The notes under the pieces: model-generated
The model's database searches: none
Told to the model about the DNA's origin: nothing
What the model saw: the letters and a program-made list of their open reading frames with translations, nothing else
Program-made: the position numbers and the translations under genes
In this document: positions 18,026 through 27,431 of the stretch, in pieces
How the letters are laid out: each line of letters begins with the position of its first letter
Position numbering within the stretch: the stretch's first letter is position 1
Assembly: GCA_002168225.1 (NCBI GenBank)
Contig: NHBH01000001.1
Span: forward strand, 476,188-540,187
Length of the DNA: 64,000 bases
Direction of reading: 5' to 3'
Source: Micavibrio sp. TMED2
GTDB taxonomy: Bacteria; Pseudomonadota; Alphaproteobacteria; TMED2

Positions 18026-19006
18026 ATGTCCGACCTGTCCGCCAAAAATCCCGCTGGCAAGGCCCCTGATGGCCGGATCATGAGCCAGCAGAAATTCCGC
18101 CTGATCACCCGAAGCGATTTTGACGGTCTGGTCTGTGCGGTCCTGCTCCGTGAAATGGATATGATCGAGGAGGTGCTGTTCGTGCACCCCAAGGACATGC
18201 AGGACGGCAAGATCCCGGTTACCCGCCACGACATCACTTGCAACCTGCCCTATCAGGAAGGTGTGCATCTCTGCTTCGATCACCATCTGAGCGAGTTCTA
18301 CCGTAACGAGGACCGGAACAACCACATCCTCGATCCCCATGCCGACAGCGCGGCGCGGGTGGTCTATGAATATTACGGTGGTCGCACCCGGTTCCGGAAT
18401 ATCTCCGACGACATGATGCTGGCGGTGGACAAGGCGGACAGCGCCCAGTTCACCGAGGAGGAAATCCTCGACCCGCAGGGCTGGGTGCTGCTCAGCTTTA
18501 TCATGGATGCCCGCACGGGCCTCGGCCGGTTCCGCAATTTCAGTGTTTCCAACTACCAGCTGATGCTGAACCTCGTGGACATCTGCCGCGAGTACAAGGA
18601 CGTAAACGACATTCTGGCACTGCCCGATGTGGCCGAGCGTGTCGCCCTCTATGAGGAGCATGTGGAGCCATATATCAATCAGGTCCATGCCTGTTCCGAG
18701 AAATATGACAACCTGATCGTGCTCGATCTGCGGGAGGAGGATATCCTCTATGCTGGCAACCGGTTCATGATCTACGCCCTGTTCCCTGACTGCGATATGT
18801 CCATGCATGTGATGTGGGGTCGCCAGAAACAGAACACGGTCTTTGCCGTTGGCAAGTCGATCATCAATCGCGACAGCAAGGTCAATGTCGGCAAGCTGAT
18901 GCTCGAATATGGCGGCGGCGGCCATGAAGCGGCGGGTACCTGTCAGATCGACAACGACAAGGCACCCGAAATCATGGTGGAATTGATTGACAAGCTGACC
19001 TCCTAG
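18026..19006 (+). CDS. DHH-family phosphoesterase
   Basis: 326 residues, cytoplasmic. It shows the DHH metal-site motifs SDFDGLVCAVLL (residues 30-41), FDHHLSEF (84-91) and a late DHHA1-like GGGGHEAAGTC (about 296-306). The family includes exopolyphosphatases, RecJ and nanoRNA or cyclic-dinucleotide phosphodiesterases; this member looks nearest the exopolyphosphatase-like group, but the substrate is not certain. AAGGGGATAA about 11 bases before the ATG is a good ribosome binding site. A small inverted repeat (GGTCTG 17981-17986 with CAGACC 17994-17999) lies in the leader. The 20-residue start is poorly ordered, and ATG 18080 is a shorter alternative. Confidence 0.8.
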   Translation: MSDLSAKNPAGKAPDGRIMSQQKFRLITRSDFDGLVCAVLLREMDMIEEVLFVHPKDMQDGKIPVTRHDITCNLPYQEGVHLCFDHHLSEFYRNEDRNNHILDPHADSAARVVYEYYGGRTRFRNISDDMMLAVDKADSAQFTEEEILDPQGWVLLSFIMDARTGLGRFRNFSVSNYQLMLNLVDICREYKDVNDILALPDVAERVALYEEHVEPYINQVHACSEKYDNLIVLDLREEDILYAGNRFMIYALFPDCDMSMHVMWGRQKQNTVFAVGKSIINRDSKVNVGKLMLEYGGGGHEAAGTCQIDNDKAPEIMVELIDKLTS

Positions 19007-19089
19007 GGGCGATTGTCAAATCAGACAGCGTTACCGCATCTGGAAACGCTGGTGCCATTTCTAGATTATAAACAGGTATCAAGGCCATC

Positions 19090-19203
19090 ATGGGCATCCT
19101 GACCAGACACCGCAATCGACGCCGACGTATGGCTGTGGCTGCCTTGGGTTTGGGGCTGGCTGGATTGCGCTGTGCCGTTGCACTGCGACGACGACGATCC
19201 TGA
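19090..19203 (+). CDS. Possible 37-residue arginine-rich microprotein
   Basis: A 38-codon frame with AAGG five bases before the ATG. The product has a basic start (residues 6-13 rich in Arg), a hydrophobic Ala/Leu/Gly centre (about 14-32) and a run of four Arg at the end, a pattern of a small membrane-associated peptide. It ends 23 bases before a strong rho-independent terminator, so this piece is transcribed either as the tail of the DHH gene or as its own short transcript. Coding status is a guess. Confidence 0.3.
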   Translation: MGILTRHRNRRRRMAVAALGLGLAGLRCAVALRRRRS

Positions 19204-19226
19204 TACCAGATTTTCCATTTGATCCG

Positions 19227-19268
19227 ACAGCCGGTCAGCAAACCTGAACCGGCTGTTTTGTTTTTTCA
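19227..19268 (+). terminator. Rho-independent terminator before argD
   Basis: ACAGCCGG-TCAG pairs with CTGA-A-CCGGCTGT (one bulged A) and is followed by TTTTGTTTTTT. Strong on the plus strand; it separates the DHH-gene transcript from argD. Confidence 0.85.
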
Positions 19269-19333
19269 GTCGAACGATCGCGCGAACCAACAAAACCGGT
19301 ATTCGTTCCTGTATCAGAAAGTAGTATTTACCG

Positions 19334-20608
19334 ATGAGCATCCAGTCCTCTGTATCGCAAGCCCCGGCCGATGCCGGTCAATCGAACACCGCGAATGACA
19401 CCATGATCTCCCCTGCGATCCCACCCGTCATGCCCACCTATGCCCGCGCCAACCTGTCATTCAGCCATGGCGAGGGGGTTTACCTGTTCAGCGGTGATGG
19501 CCACCGCTATCTCGATTTTGCCGCCGGTATTGCCGTCAATGCCCTTGGCCACAGCCATCCGCATCTGGTCGAAACCCTGCAGGATCAGGGCGGTAAGCTC
19601 TGGCATATCTCCAATCTGTACCGGGTGCCGGAAGCGGAGCGACTGGCGGCACGGCTGGTGGAGCACAGTTTTGCCGACACCATGTTCTTCACCAATTCCG
19701 GTGCCGAGGCATGGGAATGCGGGGTCAAGCTGATCCGCAAGTATTTCGATCATATCGGTCAGCCTGATCGCTATCGGATCATCTGCCTCGACGGTGCGTT
19801 TCATGGCCGGACGCTGGGTGGTATCTCTGCCACCCGTCAGCCGAAGATGATCGGCGGCTTCGGGCCACTACTCGATGGCTTTGACGTGGTGCCGTTCGGT
19901 GATCTGGCGGCGATCGAGGCGGCAATCGGGCCGCGGACCGCTGCCATTCATCTGGAGCCGATCCAGGGCGAGGGCGGTATCCGCGCGGTTGATGCCGAGT
20001 TCCTGCGCGCGGTCCGGGCGCTCTGTGACCAAAACGGCTTGCTGCTCTATCTCGATGAAATTCAATGTGGCATGGGCCGCACCGGCAAGCTGTTTGCCCA
20101 TGAATGGGCCGGGATCACCCCGGACGTGATGAGTGTTGCCAAGGGTATTGGCGGTGGTTTCCCGCTCGGTGCCTGTATGGCAACGGCCAAGGCCGCTGCC
20201 GGGATGGTGGCGGGCACCCATGGCTCCACCTATGGCGGCAACCCGCTGGCCACCGCCATCGGCAATGCCGTGCTCGACGTCATTCTGGAGCCCGGCTTCC
20301 TGTCGCATGTGGAACAGCAGGGCAAGGCGCTGGGTGCGGCGCTGGTGGCGCTGCAATCGCGCTATCCGGGTCTGGTGCAGCAAGTGCGCGGCATGGGGCT
20401 GATGCTTGGCTTGCGCCTTGTTGACGCTGTGGCAGCGGGCGATGTTGTGGCCCGTTTGCGTGAGCATAACCTGCTGACGGTACCGGCCAGCGATAATACC
20501 GTGCGTCTGCTGCCGCCGCTGATTATTGAACAACAGCATATCGATGAAGCCATTGCCGCGCTGGATGCGGTATTCGCCGCCATGGTGACGGAAGGAATGG
20601 GCCAATGA
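19334..20608 (+). CDS. argD: Acetylornithine aminotransferase
   Basis: 424 residues, cytoplasmic, PLP-dependent class III aminotransferase that converts N-acetylglutamate semialdehyde to N-acetylornithine in arginine synthesis. Visible motifs are [15 protein letters not shown] (PLP phosphate binding), [17 protein letters not shown], and [13 protein letters not shown] with the Schiff-base Lys. Its stop overlaps the argF start (ATGA), and argD-argF-hslO is a known alphaproteobacterial order, which supports the arginine assignment over other class III members. The first ~23 residues are a polar extension; ATG 19403 would give the usual N-terminus near M-P-T-Y. Neither start has a strong Shine-Dalgarno. 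Confidence 0.92.
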   Translation: MSIQSSVSQAPADAGQSNTANDTMISPAIPPVMPTYARANLSFSHGEGVYLFSGDGHRYLDFAAGIAVNALGHSHPHLVETLQDQGGKLWHISNLYRVPEAERLAARLVEHSFADTMFFTNSGAEAWECGVKLIRKYFDHIGQPDRYRIICLDGAFHGRTLGGISATRQPKMIGGFGPLLDGFDVVPFGDLAAIEAAIGPRTAAIHLEPIQGEGGIRAVDAEFLRAVRALCDQNGLLLYLDEIQCGMGRTGKLFAHEWAGITPDVMSVAKGIGGGFPLGACMATAKAAAGMVAGTHGSTYGGNPLATAIGNAVLDVILEPGFLSHVEQQGKALGAALVALQSRYPGLVQQVRGMGLMLGLRLVDAVAAGDVVARLREHNLLTVPASDNTVRLLPPLIIEQQHIDEAIAALDAVFAAMVTEGMGQ

Positions 20609-21564
20609 CCGCACAAGCAACACAGATGACCGGACGGCATTTTCTCGACCTCAAGGATCTGACCGGTGCCCAACTGCGCCGCATCCTCGATCTGGCCGTT
20701 GCCTATAAGCGCGACCTGAAATCCGGCAAGCAAAGCACCAGCCTCGCCGGGCGCAGCCTCGGCCTGATTTTCGAGAAGCCATCGACCAGAACTCGCGTAT
20801 CTTTTGATGTGGGTATGTCCCAGATGGGCGGCCATGCGGTTACCCTATCACCCCATGACATGCAGCTGGGGCGCGGCGAGACCATCCCTGACACCGCGCG
20901 GGTGCTGTCCCGCTATGTGGATGCGATCATGCTGCGCACCGATGCGGCGGCCAAGATGCATGAGTTGGCAGCCCATGCCACGGTGCCGGTGATCAACGGC
21001 CTGACCGATGACACCCATCCCTGCCAGATTATCGCCGATATCATGACCTTCGAGGAGCATCGCGGACCGATTGCCGGCAAGGTGCTGGCCTGGGTCGGCG
21101 ATGCCAATAATGTGGCCGCCAGCATTGCCGAGGCAGCCATCAGACTCGGCTTCGAGTTTCGCATTGCCCACCCGGCGGAATTGCCGCCCGCACCCTGGCT
21201 GCTCGATTGGCTCGCCATGGAGCAGGACAAGGCCGCCAGCGGTGGCAAGGTCAGCTTCGGTCATGATGCGGCAGTGGCGGTTGCGGGGGCGGATTGCGTC
21301 ATCACCGATACCTGGACCTCGATGCATCAGGAGAATGACGGCATCCCGCGCCACAAGATTTTCGCGCCATTTCAAGTGGATGAGGCTCTGATGGCCAAGG
21401 CGGATGATAATGCGCTGTTCATGCATTGCCTGCCCGCACACCGCGGTGAGGAAGTCACCGATGCGGTAATCGAGGGGCGACATTCAGTGGTCTTTGACGA
21501 AGCCGAAAACCGGTTGCACGCACAGAAAGGCATCTTGCACTGGTGCATTCTCGGTGATGCCTGA
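20605..21564 (+). CDS. argF: Ornithine carbamoyltransferase
   Basis: 319 residues, the usual length. It joins carbamoyl phosphate and ornithine to citrulline. The carbamoyl-phosphate site reads [11 protein letters not shown], followed by [15 protein letters not shown], and the ornithine loop [13 protein letters not shown], all canonical. Translation is coupled to argD by a 4-base overlap. A small 6-bp stem (CTGATA/TATCAG, 21561-21578) spans its stop codon and may modestly insulate hslO. Confidence 0.96.
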   Translation: MTAQATQMTGRHFLDLKDLTGAQLRRILDLAVAYKRDLKSGKQSTSLAGRSLGLIFEKPSTRTRVSFDVGMSQMGGHAVTLSPHDMQLGRGETIPDTARVLSRYVDAIMLRTDAAAKMHELAAHATVPVINGLTDDTHPCQIIADIMTFEEHRGPIAGKVLAWVGDANNVAASIAEAAIRLGFEFRIAHPAELPPAPWLLDWLAMEQDKAASGGKVSFGHDAAVAVAGADCVITDTWTSMHQENDGIPRHKIFAPFQVDEALMAKADDNALFMHCLPAHRGEEVTDAVIEGRHSVVFDEAENRLHAQKGILHWCILGDA

Positions 21565-21615
21565 TAGGCTGTTATCAGTTTCAATCCGATCTATCTGACG
21601 CTGTTGATATACACG

Positions 21616-22596
21616 ATGGAATCACATCCCAGTTCTGAGCGGTTACAGGCATCCTTTGACCGCGATACCGATATCATCCAGCCATTCCAGCTCGAGGCGA
21701 CCAATTTGCGCGGTCGCCTCGTGCGTATGGATGATGTTGTTGACGACATTCTGAGCCGCCACGACTATCCGGTTGTGGTCGCCGATCTGCTGGCTGAGGC
21801 CCTGACCCTGACGGTGATCCTCGCCTCCGCGCTAAAATATGACGGCATCTTCACGCTCCAGACCCGCAGTGACGGGCCGATCTCCATGGTGGTCATCGAT
21901 ATGACCAGCAGCGGGGCGATCCGTGGTTATGCCAAATTCGATGAGGAAAAGCTGGCGGCGGTGCAGGAAGATCTCGGCGATCTCGCCGGTATCGACCGGC
22001 CTTCCCATCAGGCGGGCCTCTCCACCATCCTTGGCGGTGGCTATCTGGCCTTTACCGTCGACCAGGGTGCCCATACCGAGCGGTATCAGGGCATTGTCGA
22101 GCTGACCGGCAGCAATATGGCCGATTGCGTGGTCAATTACTTCAAGCAGTCGGAGCAGCTCGATACCGGTGTCTCGATCAAGGTGGAGCAGCATGACGGC
22201 CATTGGCGCGCCGGTGGGTTGATGCTCCAGCGCATGCCCGAGGACCAGGAGCAGATCATCAACAAGCGTCTGGGCAATGACGAAGAAGACGGCTGGCGGC
22301 GGGCCATGGTCATGCTCGGGTCACTGACCACCCATGAGATGGTCGATCCGGCACTCCCGGCCAATGATCTGTTGTATCGCCTGTTCAACGAGGATGGTGT
22401 GCGGGTGTTCGAGCGTCACGGTGTTTCCCGTGACTGTCGCTGCAGCCGCGAGCGCATCATGAACATGCTCAACGGTCTGCCGACCGAGGCGATCGAGGAT
22501 ATGGCGGTTGATAATGCGCTCGAGGTGACTTGCGAATTTTGCAGCACCGTTTATAGCGTTGGTGTCCCTGAAGTTATGAAAAACCGAGAACAATAA
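21616..22596 (+). CDS. hslO: Redox-regulated chaperone Hsp33
   Basis: 326 residues. Hsp33 is a holdase switched on by oxidation of four zinc-bound cysteines. The C-terminal motif is present: CRC (in SRDCRCSRERI) and CEFC (VTCEFCSTVYSV). The N-terminal substrate-binding domain holds the family features GYLAFTVDQG and ELTGSNMADCVVNYFKQSEQ. ATG 21616 is chosen; an in-frame TTG at 21604 would add four residues. It lies 51 bases after argF, in the order expected for alphaproteobacteria, so it is probably on the arginine operon transcript with internal control possible. Confidence 0.95.
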   Translation: MESHPSSERLQASFDRDTDIIQPFQLEATNLRGRLVRMDDVVDDILSRHDYPVVVADLLAEALTLTVILASALKYDGIFTLQTRSDGPISMVVIDMTSSGAIRGYAKFDEEKLAAVQEDLGDLAGIDRPSHQAGLSTILGGGYLAFTVDQGAHTERYQGIVELTGSNMADCVVNYFKQSEQLDTGVSIKVEQHDGHWRAGGLMLQRMPEDQEQIINKRLGNDEEDGWRRAMVMLGSLTTHEMVDPALPANDLLYRLFNEDGVRVFERHGVSRDCRCSRERIMNMLNGLPTEAIEDMAVDNALEVTCEFCSTVYSVGVPEVMKNREQ

Positions 22597-22597
22597 A

Positions 22598-23218
22598 ATG
22601 ACTGAACAAGGGTCTGGCATGACATCGCGCCGTACACTCCTGCTTGGTGGTCTGGGTCTGAGTGCCCTGCCGTTTATCTCCGCCTGTACCTCATCGCCGC
22701 CGCCGCTCGATGTGCCGCGCATGACGTTCCAGCAGTTCCAGCCGATCCGCTTTGATGTGGCGCGGCTTGAGGTGCGGAACAATTATCAGCCGAAATTCTT
22801 TCCGCCGAATGTGGAGCACAAGCTGGCCCAGCCGCCCTATATCGCCCTGCAGGACTGGGCACGGCGGCGGATCGAGCCTGCGGCCAATAATGGCGAGGCA
22901 CTGCTGGTGATCCATAATGCCAGCATAGTCGAGCGTCAGCTTGAGGCGGCGAAGAAGCTCGGCCCCTTCACCATGTCCCAGCCGACATTTGAATATGTGG
23001 CGAATTTCGCCGTGCGCCTTGATGCGGTCTCGCCCTATTGGGATATCAACGGTTTTGCAGAAGCGCGCGCCGAGGGGCGTCTGGTGCTCGATGACCAGAG
23101 CACGCTGGATCAGCGCGACCGGGCCTTGTTCGATCTGGTTGAGCGCACGATCAATGATCTGGACCGCGAGTTCGTCAGCCAGCTTCAGCGCAATCTCGGT
23201 GCCCTGATCTCACGCTAG
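22598..23218 (+). CDS. Putative lipoprotein of unknown function
   Basis: 206 residues. A twin-arginine-like start (SRRTLLLGGLGLSALPF) leads to a lipobox I-S-A-C with Cys30, so it is exported and lipidated. The mature part is alpha/beta with no known catalytic motif; it looks like one of the conserved hypothetical lipoproteins of Rhodospirillales, which I cannot name more precisely. It starts 1 base after the hslO stop, so it is in that transcript. ATG 22619 is an alternative with AAGGG 8-12 bases upstream and a tidier signal peptide. Confidence 0.7.
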   Translation: MTEQGSGMTSRRTLLLGGLGLSALPFISACTSSPPPLDVPRMTFQQFQPIRFDVARLEVRNNYQPKFFPPNVEHKLAQPPYIALQDWARRRIEPAANNGEALLVIHNASIVERQLEAAKKLGPFTMSQPTFEYVANFAVRLDAVSPYWDINGFAEARAEGRLVLDDQSTLDQRDRALFDLVERTINDLDREFVSQLQRNLGALISR

Positions 23219-23227
23219 CGGTGGCGC

Positions 23228-24676
23228 TTAACGGCGCCAGAATTGCGGCAGCAGCAGCACCAGTACGGTGAACAGCTCGAGGCGTCCCAGCAGCATGCCG
23301 AATGACAGCACCCATTTGGCGGCGTCCGGCAGCGGTTTGAAGTTGCCGGCCGGGCCAATGATATTGCCGAGGCCGGGGCCGACATTGGAAATTGCCGTGG
23401 CTGCCCCGGAAATCGCCGTCAGGAAGTCGAGACCCATCAGGCCGAGGGCAATGGCGAGGATGCCAAAGCTGAGGCCGAACATGGCAAAGAAGCTCATGAC
23501 GGCGAGCGGCACGTCCTCGGGAACCGGGCGGCGGTTGTAGTAGGGAATAAAGACGCCGTGGGGTTGCAGCAATTTCTGCAGCTGGGTCTTGGTAACCGCA
23601 TAGAGGATCTGGAACCGGAACACCTTGATCGCACAGGTGGTCGATCCGGCACAGCCACCGATAAACATCAGGAAGAAGAACACGGTCAGCGGAAATGCGC
23701 CCCATGTGCCGTAATCCGCCGAGGCATAACCGGTACCGGTCATGACCGAGGTGACATTGAAGGCGGAGTAGCGCAGCGCCTTGCCCAGATCCTGGTAGAC
23801 ATAGACCCAGGTATAGAGGGTCATGGTGCCGATGGCGCTGAACAGGATGCCGATGAACCATTGGACCTGACGATCCATGATCAGCTTCATCCAGCCGCCG
23901 CGAATGGCGACTATCATCAGCACAAAAGGCAGGCAGCCGAGGATCATGAAGGTGATGGTGATGGCATCGATGATGGCGCTGTCAAAGATGCCCATGGAGT
24001 TGTCGGATGTGGCAAACCCGCCGGTCGAGATGGTGGTCAGGGCATGGGTCACCGCATCGAATGTGCCCATCCCGGCGAGGCCGTAACAAATGATGCAGAG
24101 CAGGGTCAGGGCAATATAGAGCAGGCCGATCGAGGAGGCGAGCTGGGCGGTGCGCGGCAGTACCTTGTCACTCTCGAAGGCTTCCATCTGGAACAGCTGC
24201 ATCCCGCCGATGGCCAGCATGGGCAGGACCGAGATCGCCATGACGATGATACCGATGCCGCCCAGCCATTGCAGGATCGAGCGCCAGAGCAGGATGCCCG
24301 GTGGTGCGTCATCGAGCCCGACCATGACCGTGGAACCGGTGGTGGTCAGTCCGGACACCGCCTCGAAGAAGGCGTCGGTATAGCTGAGATCGAGTTCGGA
24401 GAGATGCAGTGGCAGTGCGCCGAATATGGACAGCATCAGCCAGGCGAGGTTGGTCATCAGGACCGCTTCCCGTGCCCGCCATTGCCCGCCATTCGAGGTA
24501 CGGTTGGTCAGCATCAGTGAGCCGCCGATAAATACCGTCACGGTGGCGGAGATGGTGAAGACCTGCCAGTCCTGATTGCCCAGCACAAGGTCGACCAGTG
24601 CCGGCAACAGCATGGTGCCGCCCAGCGTTACTACCATAATACCAACGATGTAGAGGACGAGACGAAGGTCAAACAC
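23228..24676 (-). CDS. trkH: TrkH-family potassium uptake protein
   Basis: 482 residues, a membrane K+ channel-like subunit. Four pore-loop repeats can be seen, each with a selectivity-filter-like segment: SGLTTTGSTV, TISTGGFATSDNS, TGTGYASADYGTW and SNVGPGLGN. Ten or more hydrophobic helices fit the TrkH/KtrB fold. It needs the cytosolic TrkA gate, which is not in the window. The start is a GTG at 24676; the next in-frame ATG would cut into the first helix. It is convergent with the lipoprotein gene, 9 bases away. Confidence 0.9.
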   Translation of the reverse strand: MFDLRLVLYIVGIMVVTLGGTMLLPALVDLVLGNQDWQVFTISATVTVFIGGSLMLTNRTSNGGQWRAREAVLMTNLAWLMLSIFGALPLHLSELDLSYTDAFFEAVSGLTTTGSTVMVGLDDAPPGILLWRSILQWLGGIGIIVMAISVLPMLAIGGMQLFQMEAFESDKVLPRTAQLASSIGLLYIALTLLCIICYGLAGMGTFDAVTHALTTISTGGFATSDNSMGIFDSAIIDAITITFMILGCLPFVLMIVAIRGGWMKLIMDRQVQWFIGILFSAIGTMTLYTWVYVYQDLGKALRYSAFNVTSVMTGTGYASADYGTWGAFPLTVFFFLMFIGGCAGSTTCAIKVFRFQILYAVTKTQLQKLLQPHGVFIPYYNRRPVPEDVPLAVMSFFAMFGLSFGILAIALGLMGLDFLTAISGAATAISNVGPGLGNIIGPAGNFKPLPDAAKWVLSFGMLLGRLELFTVLVLLLPQFWRR

Positions 24677-24820
24677 GGGGCAGCATCTACGGGGACAGCA
24701 TCGGGTTGATCGGTCGGGACCGGAAAAATCGTTGCTGAACCAACGCCAAACCGGCGGCGGTGTCCAGCATTGATTGCATCGGCAACCGCAAAAACCGGGA
24801 TTGTTTCGGGTATGCGGTGC

Positions 24821-25474
24821 CTAGCCGCATGCGCCAGCCTTGTCGATCAGCGCCATGAACTCGCGGCGGGTTTCCGGCATATCGCGGAAGGCACCGAGCA
24901 GACGGCTGGTTTTCATCATACCGCCCGACTTCTTGATCCCACGCATGGACATGCACTGGTGATGGGCCTCGATCACCACGGCGACACCACGTGGTTTCAG
25001 CACTTCCTGCAGGGTATCGGCGATCTGTGCGGTCATCCGTTCCTGAATCTGCAGGCGGTTGGCATAGATATCGACCAGACGGGCGAGCTTGGACAGGCCG
25101 ATGATCTGCTTGTTCGGCAGATAGGCAATATGGGCGCGACCGATAACCGGCAGCATGTGGTGTTCGCAATGAGAGGTGAATTCGATATTGGTCAGGGCAA
25201 TCACCTCGTCATAGCCGCCCGCCTCATCGAAAGTGGTCTCCAGTACGCTGATCGGGTCCTGCTCATAGCCCTGAAACAGCTCCTGATAGGCCTTGACCAC
25301 CCGTGACGGGGTATCAACCAGCCCTTCACGGTCCGGGTTCTCGCCCGCCCAGAGCAGCAGGGTGCGCACGGCCTCTTCGGCCTCGGCACGGCTGGGTTTT
25401 GATGCCTTGCCGAGTTCGGCGTGGGTCTTGTCACCCAGATGGGCAACCGGTTTGTCGGTCAGTGGCTGGTTCAT
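24821..25474 (-). CDS. folE: GTP cyclohydrolase I
   Basis: 217 residues, making dihydroneopterin triphosphate from GTP for folate. Zinc ligands and catalytic His are in SHCEHHMLP and [11 protein letters not shown]; the GTP-binding stretch [23 protein letters not shown] is intact. ATG 25474 gives the usual length; an upstream GTG/ATG-type extension to 25558 is unsupported. The Shine-Dalgarno is weak. The apaG gene lies 182 bases upstream on the same strand. Confidence 0.95.
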   Translation of the reverse strand: MNQPLTDKPVAHLGDKTHAELGKASKPSRAEAEEAVRTLLLWAGENPDREGLVDTPSRVVKAYQELFQGYEQDPISVLETTFDEAGGYDEVIALTNIEFTSHCEHHMLPVIGRAHIAYLPNKQIIGLSKLARLVDIYANRLQIQERMTAQIADTLQEVLKPRGVAVVIEAHHQCMSMRGIKKSGGMMKTSRLLGAFRDMPETRREFMALIDKAGACG

Positions 25475-25656
25475 GATGCGCCGTATCTCTGTTCTGCAAG
25501 ATAAGCCATGGTTGATTTGTTGACTGTATATACTTGGGTCTGCGAGCACTTGGATCAATTTTTCCGCTGCGCTTTATACAGCAAAAACAGCAACTATCCT
25601 GTCATGTAACAGGGTTTTGACAGAAGGAGAGGCAAAAATCCAGCTTCGACCAACGG

Positions 25657-26055
25657 CTAGTTCAGCCTGACCGCCTGATGCGGACTGTCGAGGGAGAAGG
25701 CGGGTACGGCCACATCGAACTGTTCGCCATCCGCTTTCTCCATGCCGAATGACCCGGCCATGATGCCGCTCGGCGTACTCAGCGGACAGCCGGAGCTGTA
25801 CTCATAGCTCTCGCCCGGATCGAGGATCGGTTCCTCGCCGACAACACCGGGGCCGCGTACTTCCTGTTCATGGCCATTGGCATCGGTAATGCGCCAATAG
25901 CGGGTGCGCAGCTGTACCCGGTCACTGCCGTTATTCTCGATACGGATGTGATAGGCCCAGACGAAGTGGTTCTCGATCGGCGAGGACCGGTCTTCCAGAA
26001 ATTCCGGTTCGACCAGAACCGTGATGTCGCGCGTGGTAGCGGAGTAATTGCTCAT
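25657..26055 (-). CDS. apaG: ApaG protein (DUF525)
   Basis: 132 residues, the usual size. The single fibronectin-III-like domain has the family pattern: [44 protein letters not shown], then [20 protein letters not shown]. ApaG is linked to Co2+/Mg2+ resistance and diadenosine polyphosphates, but its biochemical role is unclear. It begins 50 bases after the terminator that closes the OmpA-like gene, so it has its own promoter. Confidence 0.94.
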   Translation of the reverse strand: MSNYSATTRDITVLVEPEFLEDRSSPIENHFVWAYHIRIENNGSDRVQLRTRYWRITDANGHEQEVRGPGVVGEEPILDPGESYEYSSGCPLSTPSGIMAGSFGMEKADGEQFDVAVPAFSLDSPHQAVRLN

Positions 26056-26104
26056 AAAGGGTCTTTACGGGAATTTTCCCGGTCTGATCAATCCTGAAAT
26101 AGCA

Positions 26105-26129
26105 AAAGGCCGACATAATGTCGGCCTTT
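26105..26129 (-). terminator. Rho-independent terminator after the OmpA-like lipoprotein
   Basis: AAAGGCCGACA, loop TAA, TGTCGGCCTTT: an 11-bp perfect stem. On the minus strand the arm runs into a T-rich stretch. It lies 52 bases past the OmpA-like stop. Confidence 0.88.
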
Positions 26130-26180
26130 CACAAAAGCTTGGTGCTGTCATCGACCGGACCTTACCGGTCCGGTGACCGC

Positions 26181-27029
26181 TTAGCGCAGGATGATTTCTG
26201 CGCGGCGGTTTGATGGCTCGCGGACACCGTCAGCGGTTTCGATGAGCAGCGCGCGCTCACCACGGCCGGAGGTGGTCATCTTGTCGATGGCGATACCGCG
26301 ACCGCTCAGAGCTTGTTGAACGGCAGCTGCGCGACGCTCGGACAGGCCCTGGTTGTAGGTTGCATCACCAGAGGTATCAGCGTGACCGACGATGTCGACA
26401 ACTGCGCCGTCCTTGCCTTCGATGGTGCGGGCGGCATTGGCGAGAATGCTGGCGGCACTGGCAGGAATTTCAACGCTGTCGAAACCGAAGAAGACGATGA
26501 AGCGCTCGGCACCTTCAGCGGCAACCGGCTGCGCATTCATTTTGCCTTCAAGAGCAGCAATGGCAGCGCGGAACTCTTCGCGGCAAGCGCGGATGTGGTC
26601 GAGCTGGAAGCCTTCTTCCTGTTGCTCCATCCAGCAGTCAAAGCGGGTCTGGGCAACGGCAGCCTCGTTCGGGAACAGGTTGCGGGCGTCTTTGTTGAAA
26701 GCAGACATCAGGCGGCCACGGGCAACCTGCAGCTCACCTACATGGGCGTCGTCGATATCACGCTCGCTCATTTCGGTCGGAAGAACGACTTCACCCTGAG
26801 CAGCCATCAGGCCCTTGTCAGCGTGGTATTTGGCATCGCGGTAATCGTACATTTCGAACTGCTCGAAATTGGCGAGTTCGCGATACTCGGTTGCCAGAGC
26901 GCGTGTGAATTCACTGCCGACAGCTGCGGTGTCGTTCAGTTTCTCAACGTCATTGATACTGGTAGCGGCAGCACAGCCACCCAGCAGAGCAAGGGCTGCA
27001 ATGGCCCCGATGAAATTTTTGAAGTGCAT
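26181..27029 (-). CDS. OmpA-family lipoprotein
   Basis: 282 residues. A signal peptide ends in a lipobox L-L-G-G-C (Cys19). Residues about 25-165 are helical. The C-terminal domain (about 175-282) is an OmpA-type peptidoglycan-binding fold with FFGFDSVEIP, GHADTSGDATYNQGLSERRA and SNRRAEIIL; the Asp and Arg that bind diaminopimelate are present. It ties the outer membrane to murein, like Pal, but the long helical middle differs from Pal. It is a single-gene unit with a strong terminator and a TATAAT box about 130 bases upstream. Confidence 0.88.
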   Translation of the reverse strand: MHFKNFIGAIAALALLGGCAAATSINDVEKLNDTAAVGSEFTRALATEYRELANFEQFEMYDYRDAKYHADKGLMAAQGEVVLPTEMSERDIDDAHVGELQVARGRLMSAFNKDARNLFPNEAAVAQTRFDCWMEQQEEGFQLDHIRACREEFRAAIAALEGKMNAQPVAAEGAERFIVFFGFDSVEIPASAASILANAARTIEGKDGAVVDIVGHADTSGDATYNQGLSERRAAAVQQALSGRGIAIDKMTTSGRGERALLIETADGVREPSNRRAEIILR

Positions 27030-27160
27030 GTTCTTCCCCGATTAAAAGTAGTTGGGTCCTGGTACGGACTGAATGAAGACCGCATGTGGGTGCGACCGAG
27101 ATGATCATTCCGAACTTTAACTAACGCTGCATCCGGTCTGGGCAACTGACGCCGCGTCAA

Positions 27161-27166
27161 ATTATA
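27161..27166 (-). promoter_or_regulatory. Consensus -10 box for the OmpA-like gene
   Basis: TATAAT on the minus strand, about 132 bases before the start at 27029. A matching -35 at 17 bases is poor (a CTGACA-like element sits about 21 bases away), so this is only a candidate. Confidence 0.35.
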
Positions 27167-27266
27167 CGTGCATGGCTATACACTAAATGTCAGCCATCAG
27201 CACTATATTCCCCGCAACTATGGCCAGAATGGGGGCGGTTTCCAGCGTAAATTAAGGGGTAGGCAT

Positions 27267-27335
27267 ATGTTGTGGCGCATTTGCCACTATTGTTGCCTAT
27301 GGGCAACGGTGTTGGTCTGTGAAGTGCTCATATGA
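27267..27335 (+). CDS. Possible 22-residue cysteine-rich microprotein
   Basis: Twenty-two codons and a TGA stop, preceded by AAGGGG (27254-27259) with an ideal 7-base spacing. The product is hydrophobic with four Cys (residues 6, 9, 10, 18) and two Trp. It could be a leader peptide for the GNAT gene 96 bases downstream or a small membrane protein. The Shine-Dalgarno is better than those of many genes here, but no conservation data are at hand. Confidence 0.3.
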   Translation: MLWRICHYCCLWATVLVCEVLI

Positions 27336-27431
27336 CCCTGACGACACATGCGAATACTGAAAACTTGCCATGCACGGTTTGTTTGAAAATTGTCGTTTGT
27401 CTGTCATGGAAGCCTGCTAGGCTCCCAGCCT

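Larger units (their letters stand above)
27030..27431. other. 402-base gap with promoter and a possible micro-ORF
   Basis: Between the leftward OmpA-like gene and the rightward GNAT gene. It holds a minus-strand TATAAT at 27161-27166, probably for the OmpA-like gene, and a possible 22-residue frame at 27267. A perfect GTTGCC/GGCAAC hairpin (27292-27307) lies inside that frame. I see nothing else. Confidence 0.5.
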
